In this document: piece after piece, positions 7,623 through 16,028 of the stretch | How positions within the stretch are numbered: the first letter of the stretch is position 1 | Layout: each line of letters begins with the position of its first letter | Assembly (NCBI GenBank): GCA_031556405.1 | Contig: JAVBTC010000118.1 | Coordinates: 23,477-87,476 of the forward strand | Direction of reading: 5' to 3' | DNA length: 64,000 bases | Source: WQZF01 sp031556405 | GTDB lineage: Bacteria > Pseudomonadota > Gammaproteobacteria > Burkholderiales > Rhodocyclaceae | The notes under the pieces: model-generated | Databases searched by the model: none | Told to the model about the DNA's origin: nothing | The model's input: the letters and a program-made list of their open reading frames with translations, nothing else | Made by a program: the position numbers and the translations under genes

Positions 7623-9524
7623 CTAGGGCGTCGCGGCGGGTTCCGGCGGATGCGCAGGGAGTGTCATCGTGACCGTGGTGCCGCGGCCCGGAACGCTGGC
7701 GATGTCGATGTGTCCGCGATGCGCCGTGAGGACGCGCTGCACCATGGCCATGCCGAGCCCGGTGCCGTTGGATTTGGTGGTGAAGAAAGGATCGAAGAGT
7801 TTCGGCAGGTTTTCCGCCGTGATGCCGCAGCCGGTATCGCGGACTTCGACGCCGATGTCTCCGGCGGCGTCATGGAACAGGCGGATGTCGACACGGCCTG
7901 CCCCGGCGATGGCCTGGACCGCGTTGAGCAGGAGGTTGAGCAGGGCCTGCTTGATCTGTTCCGCGTCGGCCTCGATCGGCGGCAGATGTTCCTCGATGTC
8001 GAGGTGGAATTCGATGCGCCGGGCGTCGTTCCCGGTCTGCGCCAGGCGCAGCGTGTCGCGCGCCAGGTCGCCGAGCCGCACCGTCTGCCGGTAGGGGCGC
8101 GGAGGGCGGGCGAAATCGAGCAATTCCTGAATGAAGCGGTTGACGGCATCGACTTCGTTGACGATGACGGGAATGTATTTCCGGTATTCCTTCGGATCTT
8201 CCGTCTGCTGCAGGTATTGGCCGAAGCCGCGGATCGCGGTCAGCGGGTTGCGGATCTCGTGCGCGACGCCGGCCATCAGTTCGCCGAGCGTGGCGAGCCG
8301 TTCGGCGCGCCGGACCTGGCGGGTCATTTCGTGTTCCTTCGTGATGTCCTGAAAGGTGGCCATCGCGCCGATCACGCGCCGGTCGGCGTCCCTGAGCTGG
8401 TTGGCGCTGGCGCGGACGCGCAGCAGGCCGTGCGCCGTCGGGTAATCCGTTTCGACCGCGATGTGCGGCCGGCCGCTGGAGAGGGCGTCGAGCAGCAGGC
8501 TGCGAAAGGAAGGCGAACCGGAGAACAGTTCGGCATAGCGGAGTCCCACGACGTTTTCCAGGACGAATCCGGTCATGCGCTGGGCGGCGGGATTGATCGT
8601 CGATATCCTGCCGTCCGTGTCGATGGTGATGATGCCGTCGGCGGTGGAATGCAAAATGTGGTCGCTGAACGTCTGCGCGTCGCGCAGCGAGAGCGCCATC
8701 GCGTTGATGACCCGGGCGATTTCGCCGAGTTCGCCGGGCGGTTCCGGGATCCGCGCTTCCCAGTCGTAGCGCAGCCGCTGCACGCCGCCCTTGATGATGT
8801 TGATCTGGTCGGCCATGCGGCTGGAAAGATAGACGATCGAGGTCCAGCAAAAAAGCAGCGCCAGCGCCATGACCAGGAAGATGCCGCGGTCGAGCGCCTG
8901 GAGTTGGTGCTGGATGTCGTCGGTCAGTTCATTGGCCCAGATGTAGCCCTCGATGCGGCCGCCGCGCACGACGGGAAGCATCGCGTTCATGACGTTGCCG
9001 CGTACCAGCGGCCCGGATTCCAGCAGTTGCCGCCCTTCCGCCATGGCGCGGTGGCCGGGATGGCCGGGCGGAAGCGCCATGCCGACGTGGTTCGCGTATT
9101 TATCGCTGGGTGCGTAGGCGACGACGGCGTCGAGCCGGCGGTCGTAGTACCCCACGGCGCTGCCGGGATAGGCGGCGGCGACGTCGTCGGCGGCCGCACT
9201 CAGGGTACGGTTGAGAATCTCGACCTGAGCTTCGCGCCCGGCCCCGGCGACATGCCAGCGTTGCAGGATGGAATCGAACCCTTCTCCCAGCGCGGTATCC
9301 AGGAGTCGGGTCATGCCGAAGAGTTTTTCCTGCTTTTCTCCCAGCAGCGCTTCATGGGCGATGCGCCCGGCGACGAAACCCATGGCCAGGATCGAAACGG
9401 TGACGACTGTCGCCGTCAGCAGCAGCATCCGCACCCGCAATGTTCGCGGTGCAAGCGCGGCAAGGCGGCGCGAAAGACGATGAAAAAGGCGGCACGGCCC
9501 GCCGGAAAGATGCGTGTCGGTCAT
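7623..9524 (-). CDS. atoS: Sensor histidine kinase AtoS-like
   Basis: 633 residues from the ATG at 9524 (MTDTHLSGGPCRLF). The order is TM1 (~residues 22-47), a periplasmic Cache-type sensor, TM2 (DRGIFLVMALALLFCW), HAMP, PAS (HSTADGIITIDTDG), HisKA with phosphoacceptor His in GVAHEIRNPLTA, and HATPase with NLLLNAVQAI, DTGCGI and GTGLGMAMV. An open frame extends upstream to 9794, but it lacks support and overlaps the terminator region. Orthology to AtoS is inferred from architecture and from adjacency to atoC and atoDA. Confidence 0.85.
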   Translation of the reverse strand: MTDTHLSGGPCRLFHRLSRRLAALAPRTLRVRMLLLTATVVTVSILAMGFVAGRIAHEALLGEKQEKLFGMTRLLDTALGEGFDSILQRWHVAGAGREAQVEILNRTLSAAADDVAAAYPGSAVGYYDRRLDAVVAYAPSDKYANHVGMALPPGHPGHRAMAEGRQLLESGPLVRGNVMNAMLPVVRGGRIEGYIWANELTDDIQHQLQALDRGIFLVMALALLFCWTSIVYLSSRMADQINIIKGGVQRLRYDWEARIPEPPGELGEIARVINAMALSLRDAQTFSDHILHSTADGIITIDTDGRISTINPAAQRMTGFVLENVVGLRYAELFSGSPSFRSLLLDALSSGRPHIAVETDYPTAHGLLRVRASANQLRDADRRVIGAMATFQDITKEHEMTRQVRRAERLATLGELMAGVAHEIRNPLTAIRGFGQYLQQTEDPKEYRKYIPVIVNEVDAVNRFIQELLDFARPPRPYRQTVRLGDLARDTLRLAQTGNDARRIEFHLDIEEHLPPIEADAEQIKQALLNLLLNAVQAIAGAGRVDIRLFHDAAGDIGVEVRDTGCGITAENLPKLFDPFFTTKSNGTGLGMAMVQRVLTAHRGHIDIASVPGRGTTVTMTLPAHPPEPAATP

Positions 9525-9630
9525 GTAACGGCGGCTTCCCCTCGATTCGGAATTATTGCCATGGGATTCCGCGCCACTGCGGGAGTTCCTGCGGCAAAAC
9601 CGAAAAACGGGAAGAGTGGTGAAAATCCGG

Positions 9631-9666
9631 AAAAAAAACGGGAGAACCATCGAAACGGTTCTCCCG
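9631..9666 (-). terminator. Rho-independent terminator after atoDA
   Basis: On the minus strand, CGGGAGAACC pairs with GGTTCTCCCG (10 bp stem, short loop) and is followed directly by eight T residues. It lies 125 bp past the atoA stop and 107 bp before the atoS start. It therefore separates the structural operon from the regulatory genes and implies a separate or read-through promoter for atoSC. Confidence 0.85.
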
Positions 9667-9790
9667 GCAGGCAAGGTACAACAGGTACGCGGGTAAAAAA
9701 TCGAAGGCCGATTCAAAAAACGGCGATGTCGGGCACCCGGGGAGCGGGCAGTACAAACGGCCTCCACGCTGCTCGACATCGGGGCGAATA

Positions 9791-10618
9791 TCACGGCAGT
9801 GGAATGGTGGGTATGGTGGATATGGCGGGCATGGCTGCGGGTACGCCGCCCGTGACGGAAAAATGCGCGCCGGTGGCGTTCCGGACCTGTTCCAGGGTGA
9901 TGCCGGGGGCCAGTTCCTTCAATGCCAGCCCGCCGTCCTCGAACGTGAACACGGCCATCTCGGTGACGATCATCGATGCCCGTCCCAAGGCGGTCAGCGG
10001 CAGGGTGCAGTGGCGCAGAATTTTCGCGCCGCCGTCCACGGCGCAGTGTTTCATCGCAACGATGACTTTTTTTGCACCGGCGGCCAGATCCATCGCGCCG
10101 CCCATGCCGGAGCCCGGGGCGGGGCTCGCTCCCGTTTCCGTTTCTACTCCCGTTTCCGTTTCCGTCTTTCTTCCATCAGGCGCCATCCAGGCAACGAAGT
10201 TGCCTTTTTCGTCGACCTGCAACGCGTCGAGCACGCAGACATCGATGTGCCCGCCGCGGATCAGCGCGAACGAAAAAGCGCTGTCGAACGTCGCGGCGCC
10301 GGCGATCATTCCGCACGGTTTGCCGCCAGGGCCGATCAGATCGGGATCGGGATAGAAATCGGGGTTGGGGTCGAGATCGAAGTCGGGATAGGGAGCGACG
10401 TCGGGATCGGCATCGGGATTGACGTCGAAGTCGACGAAAGACAGAGGTCCCAGCCCGAGCAGCCCGTTCTCGGAATGCAGGATGACGTTCGCGCCTTCGG
10501 ACAGGTAATGGGCGGCCAGCATCGGCAGACCGGCGCCGAGGCTCACGATTTCGCCGTCGTTGAATTCGAGCGCCAGTTCGAGTGCCACCCGGCGGGCAAT
10601 GAATTCCCTGGCGTTCAC
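9791..10618 (-). CDS. atoA: Acetate/acetoacetate CoA-transferase beta subunit, with repeat insertions
   Basis: 275 residues. The start is a GTG at 10618 with GGGAG upstream, five bases after the atoD stop. It is the beta subunit of the CoA-transferase that activates acetoacetate and short-chain acids. The catalytic Glu lies in HSENGLLGLGP (about E50), followed by GGKPCGMIAGAATFDSA, RGGHIDVCVL and GMGGAMDLA. E. coli AtoA is about 216 residues. The excess is mostly two low-complexity insertions: a Pro/Asp repeat at ~61-94 (coded by 10337-10438) and a Thr/Glu repeat at ~150-168 (10115-10171). A repetitive tail ends the protein (PAISTIPTIPLP). Confidence 0.9.
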   Translation of the reverse strand: MNAREFIARRVALELALEFNDGEIVSLGAGLPMLAAHYLSEGANVILHSENGLLGLGPLSFVDFDVNPDADPDVAPYPDFDLDPNPDFYPDPDLIGPGGKPCGMIAGAATFDSAFSFALIRGGHIDVCVLDALQVDEKGNFVAWMAPDGRKTETETGVETETGASPAPGSGMGGAMDLAAGAKKVIVAMKHCAVDGGAKILRHCTLPLTALGRASMIVTEMAVFTFEDGGLALKELAPGITLEQVRNATGAHFSVTGGVPAAMPAISTIPTIPLP

Positions 10619-10623
10619 GGTGT

Positions 10624-11289
10624 TTACTCCCTTTCGAAATTCTTCAGGACGACGCCGTCCACCAGCGCCGCCGGCGTCATCACCAGGTCGGGATCGATCC
10701 GGCCGACGTCGACCAGTGCATCCACTTCGGCGAACACGGTATCCGCGGCAAGCGCCATGACGGGGTTGAGATTTCGCGCCAGGAGCCGGTATTGCAGATT
10801 GCCGGCCTTGTCGCCGCGGCAGGCGCCGAGCAGCGCCAGATCGGCGCGCAACGGCAACTCCAGCAGATAGTCGCGGCCATCGACGCGAACGCATTTCTTG
10901 CCCTCTTCGACGGCGGTGCCGAGGCCGGTGGGCGTCAGCACGCCGCCCAGACCGGCGCCGCCGCTGCGGATGCGCTCGACCAGCGTGCCCTGCGGAGAAA
11001 ACTCGACCTCCAGTTCGCCGGCCGCCATCTGGCGCCCGGTTTCCGGATTGCCGCCGATGTGCGAAGCAATGACTTTCCTGACGCGCCGATGAACGATCAG
11101 CGGTCCCGCGCCGCGATCGGGAAAGCCGGTGTCGCCGGCGATGAGGGTCAGATTTTTCACTCCGGCATCGAGCACCGCGGCGATCAGTTCCATGGGCGTC
11201 CCGACGCCCATGAAGCCGCCCACCATGATGCTCATGCCGTCATGCAGCCTCCTGCGGAACGACGCCAGCGTGGTCTGCTTGTTTTTCAC
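10624..11289 (-). CDS. atoD: Acetate/acetoacetate CoA-transferase alpha subunit
   Basis: 221 residues. No ATG fits; the GTG at 11289 (V/M-KNKQTTLASF) has a GGGGGA upstream and gives the E. coli AtoD length. The CoA-site glycine loop is GGFMGVGTP (~residues 23-31). ASHIGGNPETGR, SPQGTLVERIR and GAGLGGVLTPTGLGT follow the family exactly. It is the first gene of the atoDA operon. No atoE or atoB is seen in the window. Confidence 0.93.
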   Translation of the reverse strand: MKNKQTTLASFRRRLHDGMSIMVGGFMGVGTPMELIAAVLDAGVKNLTLIAGDTGFPDRGAGPLIVHRRVRKVIASHIGGNPETGRQMAAGELEVEFSPQGTLVERIRSGGAGLGGVLTPTGLGTAVEEGKKCVRVDGRDYLLELPLRADLALLGACRGDKAGNLQYRLLARNLNPVMALAADTVFAEVDALVDVGRIDPDLVMTPAALVDGVVLKNFERE

Positions 11290-11352
11290 AACCCGAATCC
11301 CCCGAATTCCCCTGAAAACGGGATATTGTTCCCGTGCCGGGGGCAACGGTAC

Positions 11353-11367
11353 GCAAGAGCCGAGCCA
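11353..11367 (-). promoter_or_regulatory. Sigma-54 promoter of atoDA
   Basis: On the minus strand, TGGCTCG is followed by four bases and TTGCG. This is one mismatch from the -24/-12 consensus (TGGCACG, N4, TTGC), with the required ten bases between the GG and GC pairs. It lies 64 bp upstream of the atoD start. The match is visible in the sequence; its use is inferred from AtoC being a sigma-54 activator. Confidence 0.75.
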
Positions 11368-11497
11368 GTTTTTTTCGATATCGGCCGATGCGGAAGCGGT
11401 GCAATTCAACTCGTTGTTAACGATTCGTTTTTTTGCCCGGCAGCGGCGTTCCGTCATTATGTGGAATGCGTATACGGTATTTTTTGTGCATAAAAAA

Positions 11498-11535
11498 TGC
11501 GCAGATATTTGCATCGCTGCGCAAATATCTGCGCA
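11498..11535. promoter_or_regulatory. Likely AtoC enhancer palindrome
   Basis: TGCGCAGATATTTGC (11498-11512) and GCAAATATCTGCGCA (11521-11535) are perfect complements separated by eight bases. From memory, the E. coli AtoC site upstream of atoDAEB is an inverted repeat with cores GCAGAAATTTGC and GCAAATTTCTGC, nearly the same. It lies about 150 bp upstream of the sigma-54 site, a normal enhancer distance. The surrounding 388 bp between atoD and metG must also hold the metG promoter; no clear -35/-10 pair stood out. Confidence 0.75.
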
Positions 11536-11677
11536 CTCTCCGCTGTGTCCGATACGCGTAAAAATGCCTTCCCGCCGTTCGTCGATGGGAACCGATGCGA
11601 GACGGCGGTACGTGATGCGGTATATCCGGAGTAAAATCAAATTCTTTTTTCTCTTCTTCCGCTTCCCGTCTATCGTC

Positions 11678-13765
11678 ATGAAACGCCGCATTCTCGTCAC
11701 TTCCGCCCTGCCTTATGCCAACGGGGATATCCACCTCGGGCATCTCGTCGAATACATCCAGACCGATATCTGGGTCCGCTTCCAGAAAATGCGCGGGAAC
11801 ACCTGTTACTACGTCTGCGCCGACGACACCCACGGCACCCCGGTGATGCTGCGCGCCGAACAGGAAGGCGTGACGCCGCAGGCGCTGATCGGGCGCGTGC
11901 ATGGCGAACACACCCGCGACTTCGCCGGGTTCCATGTCGCCTTCGACAACTACTATTCGACTCATTCCGAGGAAACCCGCCTCTGCGCCGAGGAAATCTA
12001 CCGGCGCCTGCAACAGTCCGGGCTGATCGAGGTGCGCGGCATCGAGCAGTATTACGACCCGCAGAAGGCGATGTTCCTGCCCGACCGCTTCATCAAGGGC
12101 GAGTGCCCGAAGTGCGGCGCGCCGGACCAGTACGGCGACAACTGCGAACGCTGCGGCGCCGCCTACACGCCGAACGAACTGAAAAATCCGTATTCCGCGA
12201 TCTCCGGCGCCAAGCCGGTACTGCGCGCCTCCGACCACTACTTCTTCAAGCTTTCCGACCCGCGCTGCCAGGAATTCCTGCGCCGCTGGACGCGCGAGCC
12301 GGGCCGCCTCCAGGCCGAGGCGGCGAACAAGATGCAGGAATGGCTCGGCGAACCCGGGGAAAACAAGCTTTCCGACTGGGACATCTCGCGCGACGCGCCG
12401 TATTTCGGGTTCGAGATTCCCGAAGCGCCGGGCAAATATTTCTACGTCTGGATGGACGCTCCGATCGGTTACATGGGTTCGTTCAAGAACCTCTGCGCCC
12501 GGCACGGGCTCGATTTCGACGACTGGTGGAAAAAGGATTCCGACGCCGAGCTGTACCACTTCATCGGCAAGGACATTCTCTATTTCCACGCTCTGTTCTG
12601 GCCGGCGCAGCTCGAAATGGCCGGCTACCGCACGCCGAGCGCGGTCTTCGCGCATGGTTTTCTCACCGTCGACGGCGCCAAGATGTCGAAATCGCGCGGC
12701 ACCTTCATCACCGCGCGCAGCTACCTCGAACAGAAGCTCGATCCGGAATGGCTGCGCTATTACTACGCGGCGAAACTGAACGGCACGATGGAAGACGTCG
12801 ACCTCAACCTCGACGACTTCGTCGCCCGCGTCAATTCCGACCTGATCGGAAAATTCATCAACATCGCCAGCCGCTGCGCCGGTTTCATCAGCAAGAAATT
12901 CGACGGCGTACTCGGCACCACCGACCGCAAGGCCACCGGGGCGTTCGAACTGGCGTGGCGAGAGGGGGAAGTCGCGCAGAGCTTCGAGCGCCGCGACTAC
13001 TCGCGCGCGCTGCGCGAAATCATGCGCCTGGCCGACCTCGCCAACCTGTACGTGGCGGAAAAGAAGCCGTGGGAAATCTCCAAGCGGGAAGGCAGCGAGG
13101 CAGAACTGCACACCGTATGCACCACCGCGCTGACGCTGTTCCGCGACCTGATGCGCTATCTCAAGCCGGTGCTGCCGCAACTGGCCGCCGCCGTCGAATC
13201 CTTCCTCGCCATCGAGCCGCTCGTCTGGCGCGGCGAATGGCAGCCGCTGCCGCAGGGACACCGGATCAACGAATACCGCCACCTGATGACCCGCATCGAT
13301 CCGAAACAGGTCACGGCGCTGGTAGAAGCCAACAGGGAATCGCTGGCCCCGGCCGGCGGCGTGAAGAAGACGGAGGAAAAAATGCAGGGGAAAACACAGG
13401 AAGCCGCGACGGAAGCCGCCGGCGCTGCCGATGCCACCATAAACATCGACGATTTCGCCAAGGTCGACCTGCGCGTCGCGCGCATCGCCGAGGCCAGCCA
13501 CGTCGAGGGCGCGGAAAAACTGATTCGTCTGCTGCTCGACATCGGCGAGGAAAAACCGCGCCAGGTTTTCGCCGGTATCAAATCCGCCTACGACCCGGAA
13601 CAACTGCAAGGCCGGATGACGGTGATGGTCGCCAACCTCGCGCCGCGCAAGATGAAATTCGGCATGAGCGAAGGCATGGTGCTCGCGGCCTCGGGCAGCG
13701 ACAGCCCCGGCATCTACCTGCTCTCCCCCGACAGCGGCGCGCAGCCGGGGATGAAGGTCAAATAG
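11678..13765 (+). CDS. metG: Methionyl-tRNA synthetase
   Basis: 695 residues from the ATG at 11678. It charges tRNA-Met with methionine. The catalytic core has the HIGH-type motif in PYANGDIHLGH and the KMSKS motif in AKMSKSRGT. The zinc knuckle is CPKCG and CERCG near residues 146-162. The linker is Lys/Glu/Ala-rich. The C-terminal ~105 residues form the EMAP-II/Trbp111 tRNA-binding domain (DDFAKVDLRVARI), as in the long dimeric enzymes. Confidence 0.97.
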   Translation: MKRRILVTSALPYANGDIHLGHLVEYIQTDIWVRFQKMRGNTCYYVCADDTHGTPVMLRAEQEGVTPQALIGRVHGEHTRDFAGFHVAFDNYYSTHSEETRLCAEEIYRRLQQSGLIEVRGIEQYYDPQKAMFLPDRFIKGECPKCGAPDQYGDNCERCGAAYTPNELKNPYSAISGAKPVLRASDHYFFKLSDPRCQEFLRRWTREPGRLQAEAANKMQEWLGEPGENKLSDWDISRDAPYFGFEIPEAPGKYFYVWMDAPIGYMGSFKNLCARHGLDFDDWWKKDSDAELYHFIGKDILYFHALFWPAQLEMAGYRTPSAVFAHGFLTVDGAKMSKSRGTFITARSYLEQKLDPEWLRYYYAAKLNGTMEDVDLNLDDFVARVNSDLIGKFINIASRCAGFISKKFDGVLGTTDRKATGAFELAWREGEVAQSFERRDYSRALREIMRLADLANLYVAEKKPWEISKREGSEAELHTVCTTALTLFRDLMRYLKPVLPQLAAAVESFLAIEPLVWRGEWQPLPQGHRINEYRHLMTRIDPKQVTALVEANRESLAPAGGVKKTEEKMQGKTQEAATEAAGAADATINIDDFAKVDLRVARIAEASHVEGAEKLIRLLLDIGEEKPRQVFAGIKSAYDPEQLQGRMTVMVANLAPRKMKFGMSEGMVLAASGSDSPGIYLLSPDSGAQPGMKVK

Positions 13766-13794
13766 ACAGGGCGGATGAAGCGCTGAAGGGTTTT

Positions 13795-13873
13795 TGTTTT
13801 TCTAGATTTGAATTTAATTTTTTCTTGAATATCTCTACGGTAGCTTGATTGAATTTAATCAAATATGGAAAAA
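13795..13873. repeat. AT-rich 79-bp element, copy B (reverse orientation)
   Basis: Left end tctagatttgaattt, right end atatggaaaaa. Read on the minus strand, GTAG lies 35 bases from the end (complement of ctac at 13835-13838), the same spacing as in the other copies, so this copy is inverted. It lies 30 bp after the metG stop. Confidence 0.5.
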
Positions 13874-13903
13874 GGGAGGTGGTATGAACCTCGGCCGATA
13901 TTT

Positions 13904-14085
13904 CCTGGATTCCCGCCTGCGCGGGAATGGCGGAACAAATGACGGCTTGCGGTGAAAATCGGCGGTTCAGCGATAAGCCTGTCACTTGGCGGTGGTCGGC
14001 GGCAGTTGTTTGCGGCGGTTGTCGGTTGTTTGCCTGTGAAAGACGTAAAAGTACTACGTCATTACCGCGCAGGCGGGAATCCAGG
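13904..14085. repeat. Inverted pair of GC-rich palindromic repeats upstream of sulP
   Basis: cctggattcccgcctgcgcgg (shown split as cctggattcccg / cctgcgcgg) at 13904-13924 recurs in inverted orientation at 14065-14085. The same motif pair occurs at 40486-40621. This is the attcccgcctgcgcgggaat type of dispersed repeat common in proteobacteria. The ~140 bp between the arms and the 130 bp after them contain no gene I can support. Confidence 0.65.
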
Positions 14086-14213
14086 AACTATCCCGGCACG
14101 CCCATTCATGGAAATCGTCCCGGTTTCAGCGCCCGTTCCGGGATCCGCTCCCGCCTCTGTTTTCATCATTCCTGCCGTATCGACTCCGGCGGGAATTCCG
14201 TAAGTTGCCCCCA

Positions 14214-15902
14214 ATGATCTCTTTCAAACCCAAACTCCTCGAATGCCTCTCCGGTTACAACCGGACGATGCTCGGCCACGACATCGGCGCCGGCATCACC
14301 GTCGGCGTGCTGGCGCTGCCGCTGGCGATGGCGTTCGCCATCGCGTCCGGCTGCTCGCCGACGGCGGGCATCTGGACGGCGATCGTCGCCGGATTCTTCA
14401 TCTCCGCTTTCGGCGGCTCCCGGGTGCAGATCGGCGGCCCGACCGGCGCCTTCATCCCAATCATCTACGCCATCGTCCTGCAATACGGCATGGACAACCT
14501 GCTGATCGCCACCTTCATCGCCGGCCTGATCCTGCTCGCCATGGGGCTGGCGCGCCTGGGGCAGATGATCCGCTTCATCCCCAAAGCGGTCGTCGTCGGT
14601 TTCACCAACGGTATCGCCGTCGTCATCTTCATGGCGCAGATCAAGGATTTCCTCGGCCTCAACATCACCGGGGAAATGCCCGCCGAATTCTTCGGCAAAC
14701 TGCGCGTGCTCGGTGCCAGCATCCACACCGTCCACTGGCCGACGCTGCTGCTTGCCCTGGTTTCTCTGACCTTCCTCGTTTTCTACAACCGGCTCGCGCA
14801 GCGCTTTCCGCTGCTGCGCCGCTCGCCGGGACCGCTCACCGTGCTCGTCTTCGGCACCCTGATCGCGTACCTCCTGGGCCTGCCGGTCGAAACCATCGGC
14901 AGCCGCTTCAACGGCATTCCGCAGCAATTCCCCGCCTTCACCGTGCCCGGCCTCTCGCTGGAAACGCTGGGCAAGCTGATCTCCCCGGCGCTGACCATCG
15001 CGCTGCTCGGCGCCATCGAATCGCTGCTGTCGGCGCGCGTCGCCGACGGCCTGATCAACGACCGCCACAACCCGAACCAGGAACTGATCGCGCAGGGACT
15101 CGCCAACATCGCGGCGCCGTTCTTCGGCGGTTTCGCCGCCACCGGCGCCATCGCGCGCACCGCGACCAACGCCAAGAGCGGCGGGCGCACCCCGGTGGCC
15201 GGCATCATCCATTCGGTGACGCTGCTCGCGATCGTCCTGATCGCCGCGCCGCTTGCCAGCTACATTCCGCTTGCCGTGCTCTCGGCCATCGTCGTCCTCG
15301 TCTCCGTGCACATGGGCAACTGGAACGAATTCCGCGAACTGAAGCGCTACACCTACAACTACCGCATCCTGCTGCTGGCGACCTTCTTCATCACCGTCGT
15401 CTTCGACCTCACCCTCGCCGTCGAGCTGGGCATGGTGCTGGCCACGCTGTTCTTCATCTTCCGCATCTCGGCGCTGACAAAAATCGAAGCCCTTTCGCTG
15501 CACGACCTGCTCAGCGGCGAAAGCGCCGAAACGTCGCCGTTTTTCTCCCGCGACGGCATCCCGCGCGCCACCGTGTGGAAAGTCTCCGGCGTGCTTTTCT
15601 TCGGCAGCGTCAACAAACTCGAAATCCTGCACGCCCCGCGCGAGGCGCGTCCGCAAGTGATGGTGCTCGACCTGCAGGGACTGCTGCAACTCGACACCAC
15701 CGGCCTGGAAGGGCTGGAAACGATCCACCAGCAGATGCAGCACGAAAACCGCCGCCTGATCCTCTGCGCGCCGGGACAGCAGCCCGGCTCGCTGCTGCTG
15801 CGCTCCGGTTTCCTCGACCGCCTCGGCGCGCACAACGTATGCAACGACCTGCCGAGCGCGTTGCTCGAAGCGCGGAAGACGCTGGAAGAAAAAACGGAGT
15901 AA
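14214..15902 (+). CDS. SulP-family inorganic anion transporter
   Basis: 562 residues from the ATG at 14214; an in-frame TTG at 14205 is an alternative, and neither has a strong ribosome binding site. About 10-12 membrane segments begin at GHDIGAGITVGVLALPLAMA. The family signature region is QIGGPTGAFIPI. A C-terminal STAS domain covers roughly residues 435-555 (VMVLDLQGLLQLDTTGLEGLE). SulP proteins move sulfate, bicarbonate or other anions, often with H+ or Na+. The substrate is not readable here, and no sulfate or carbonic anhydrase genes are adjacent. Confidence 0.92.
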   Translation: MISFKPKLLECLSGYNRTMLGHDIGAGITVGVLALPLAMAFAIASGCSPTAGIWTAIVAGFFISAFGGSRVQIGGPTGAFIPIIYAIVLQYGMDNLLIATFIAGLILLAMGLARLGQMIRFIPKAVVVGFTNGIAVVIFMAQIKDFLGLNITGEMPAEFFGKLRVLGASIHTVHWPTLLLALVSLTFLVFYNRLAQRFPLLRRSPGPLTVLVFGTLIAYLLGLPVETIGSRFNGIPQQFPAFTVPGLSLETLGKLISPALTIALLGAIESLLSARVADGLINDRHNPNQELIAQGLANIAAPFFGGFAATGAIARTATNAKSGGRTPVAGIIHSVTLLAIVLIAAPLASYIPLAVLSAIVVLVSVHMGNWNEFRELKRYTYNYRILLLATFFITVVFDLTLAVELGMVLATLFFIFRISALTKIEALSLHDLLSGESAETSPFFSRDGIPRATVWKVSGVLFFGSVNKLEILHAPREARPQVMVLDLQGLLQLDTTGLEGLETIHQQMQHENRRLILCAPGQQPGSLLLRSGFLDRLGAHNVCNDLPSALLEARKTLEEKTE

Positions 15903-16028
15903 GGGCGGAAATCCCTTCTTTCCGACATCTTTTGATTTCTCCCAGGCATTACGGAATGCCTCGTAAACTCCCCTCGCCCGCTTGCGGGAGAGGGGCGGGG
16001 GAGAGGGAAAAACCGCAAAGCACACCCC

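Noticed and set aside
7650..10355. 901-codon open frame on the plus strand
   Set aside because: It runs antisense through atoS and atoA and has no recognisable domain; the minus-strand genes have full motif sets.
15960..16010. GC hairpin after sulP as a terminator
   Set aside because: No T-tract follows; it is a dispersed cgcccgcttgcgggagagg-type repeat also seen near 24500.
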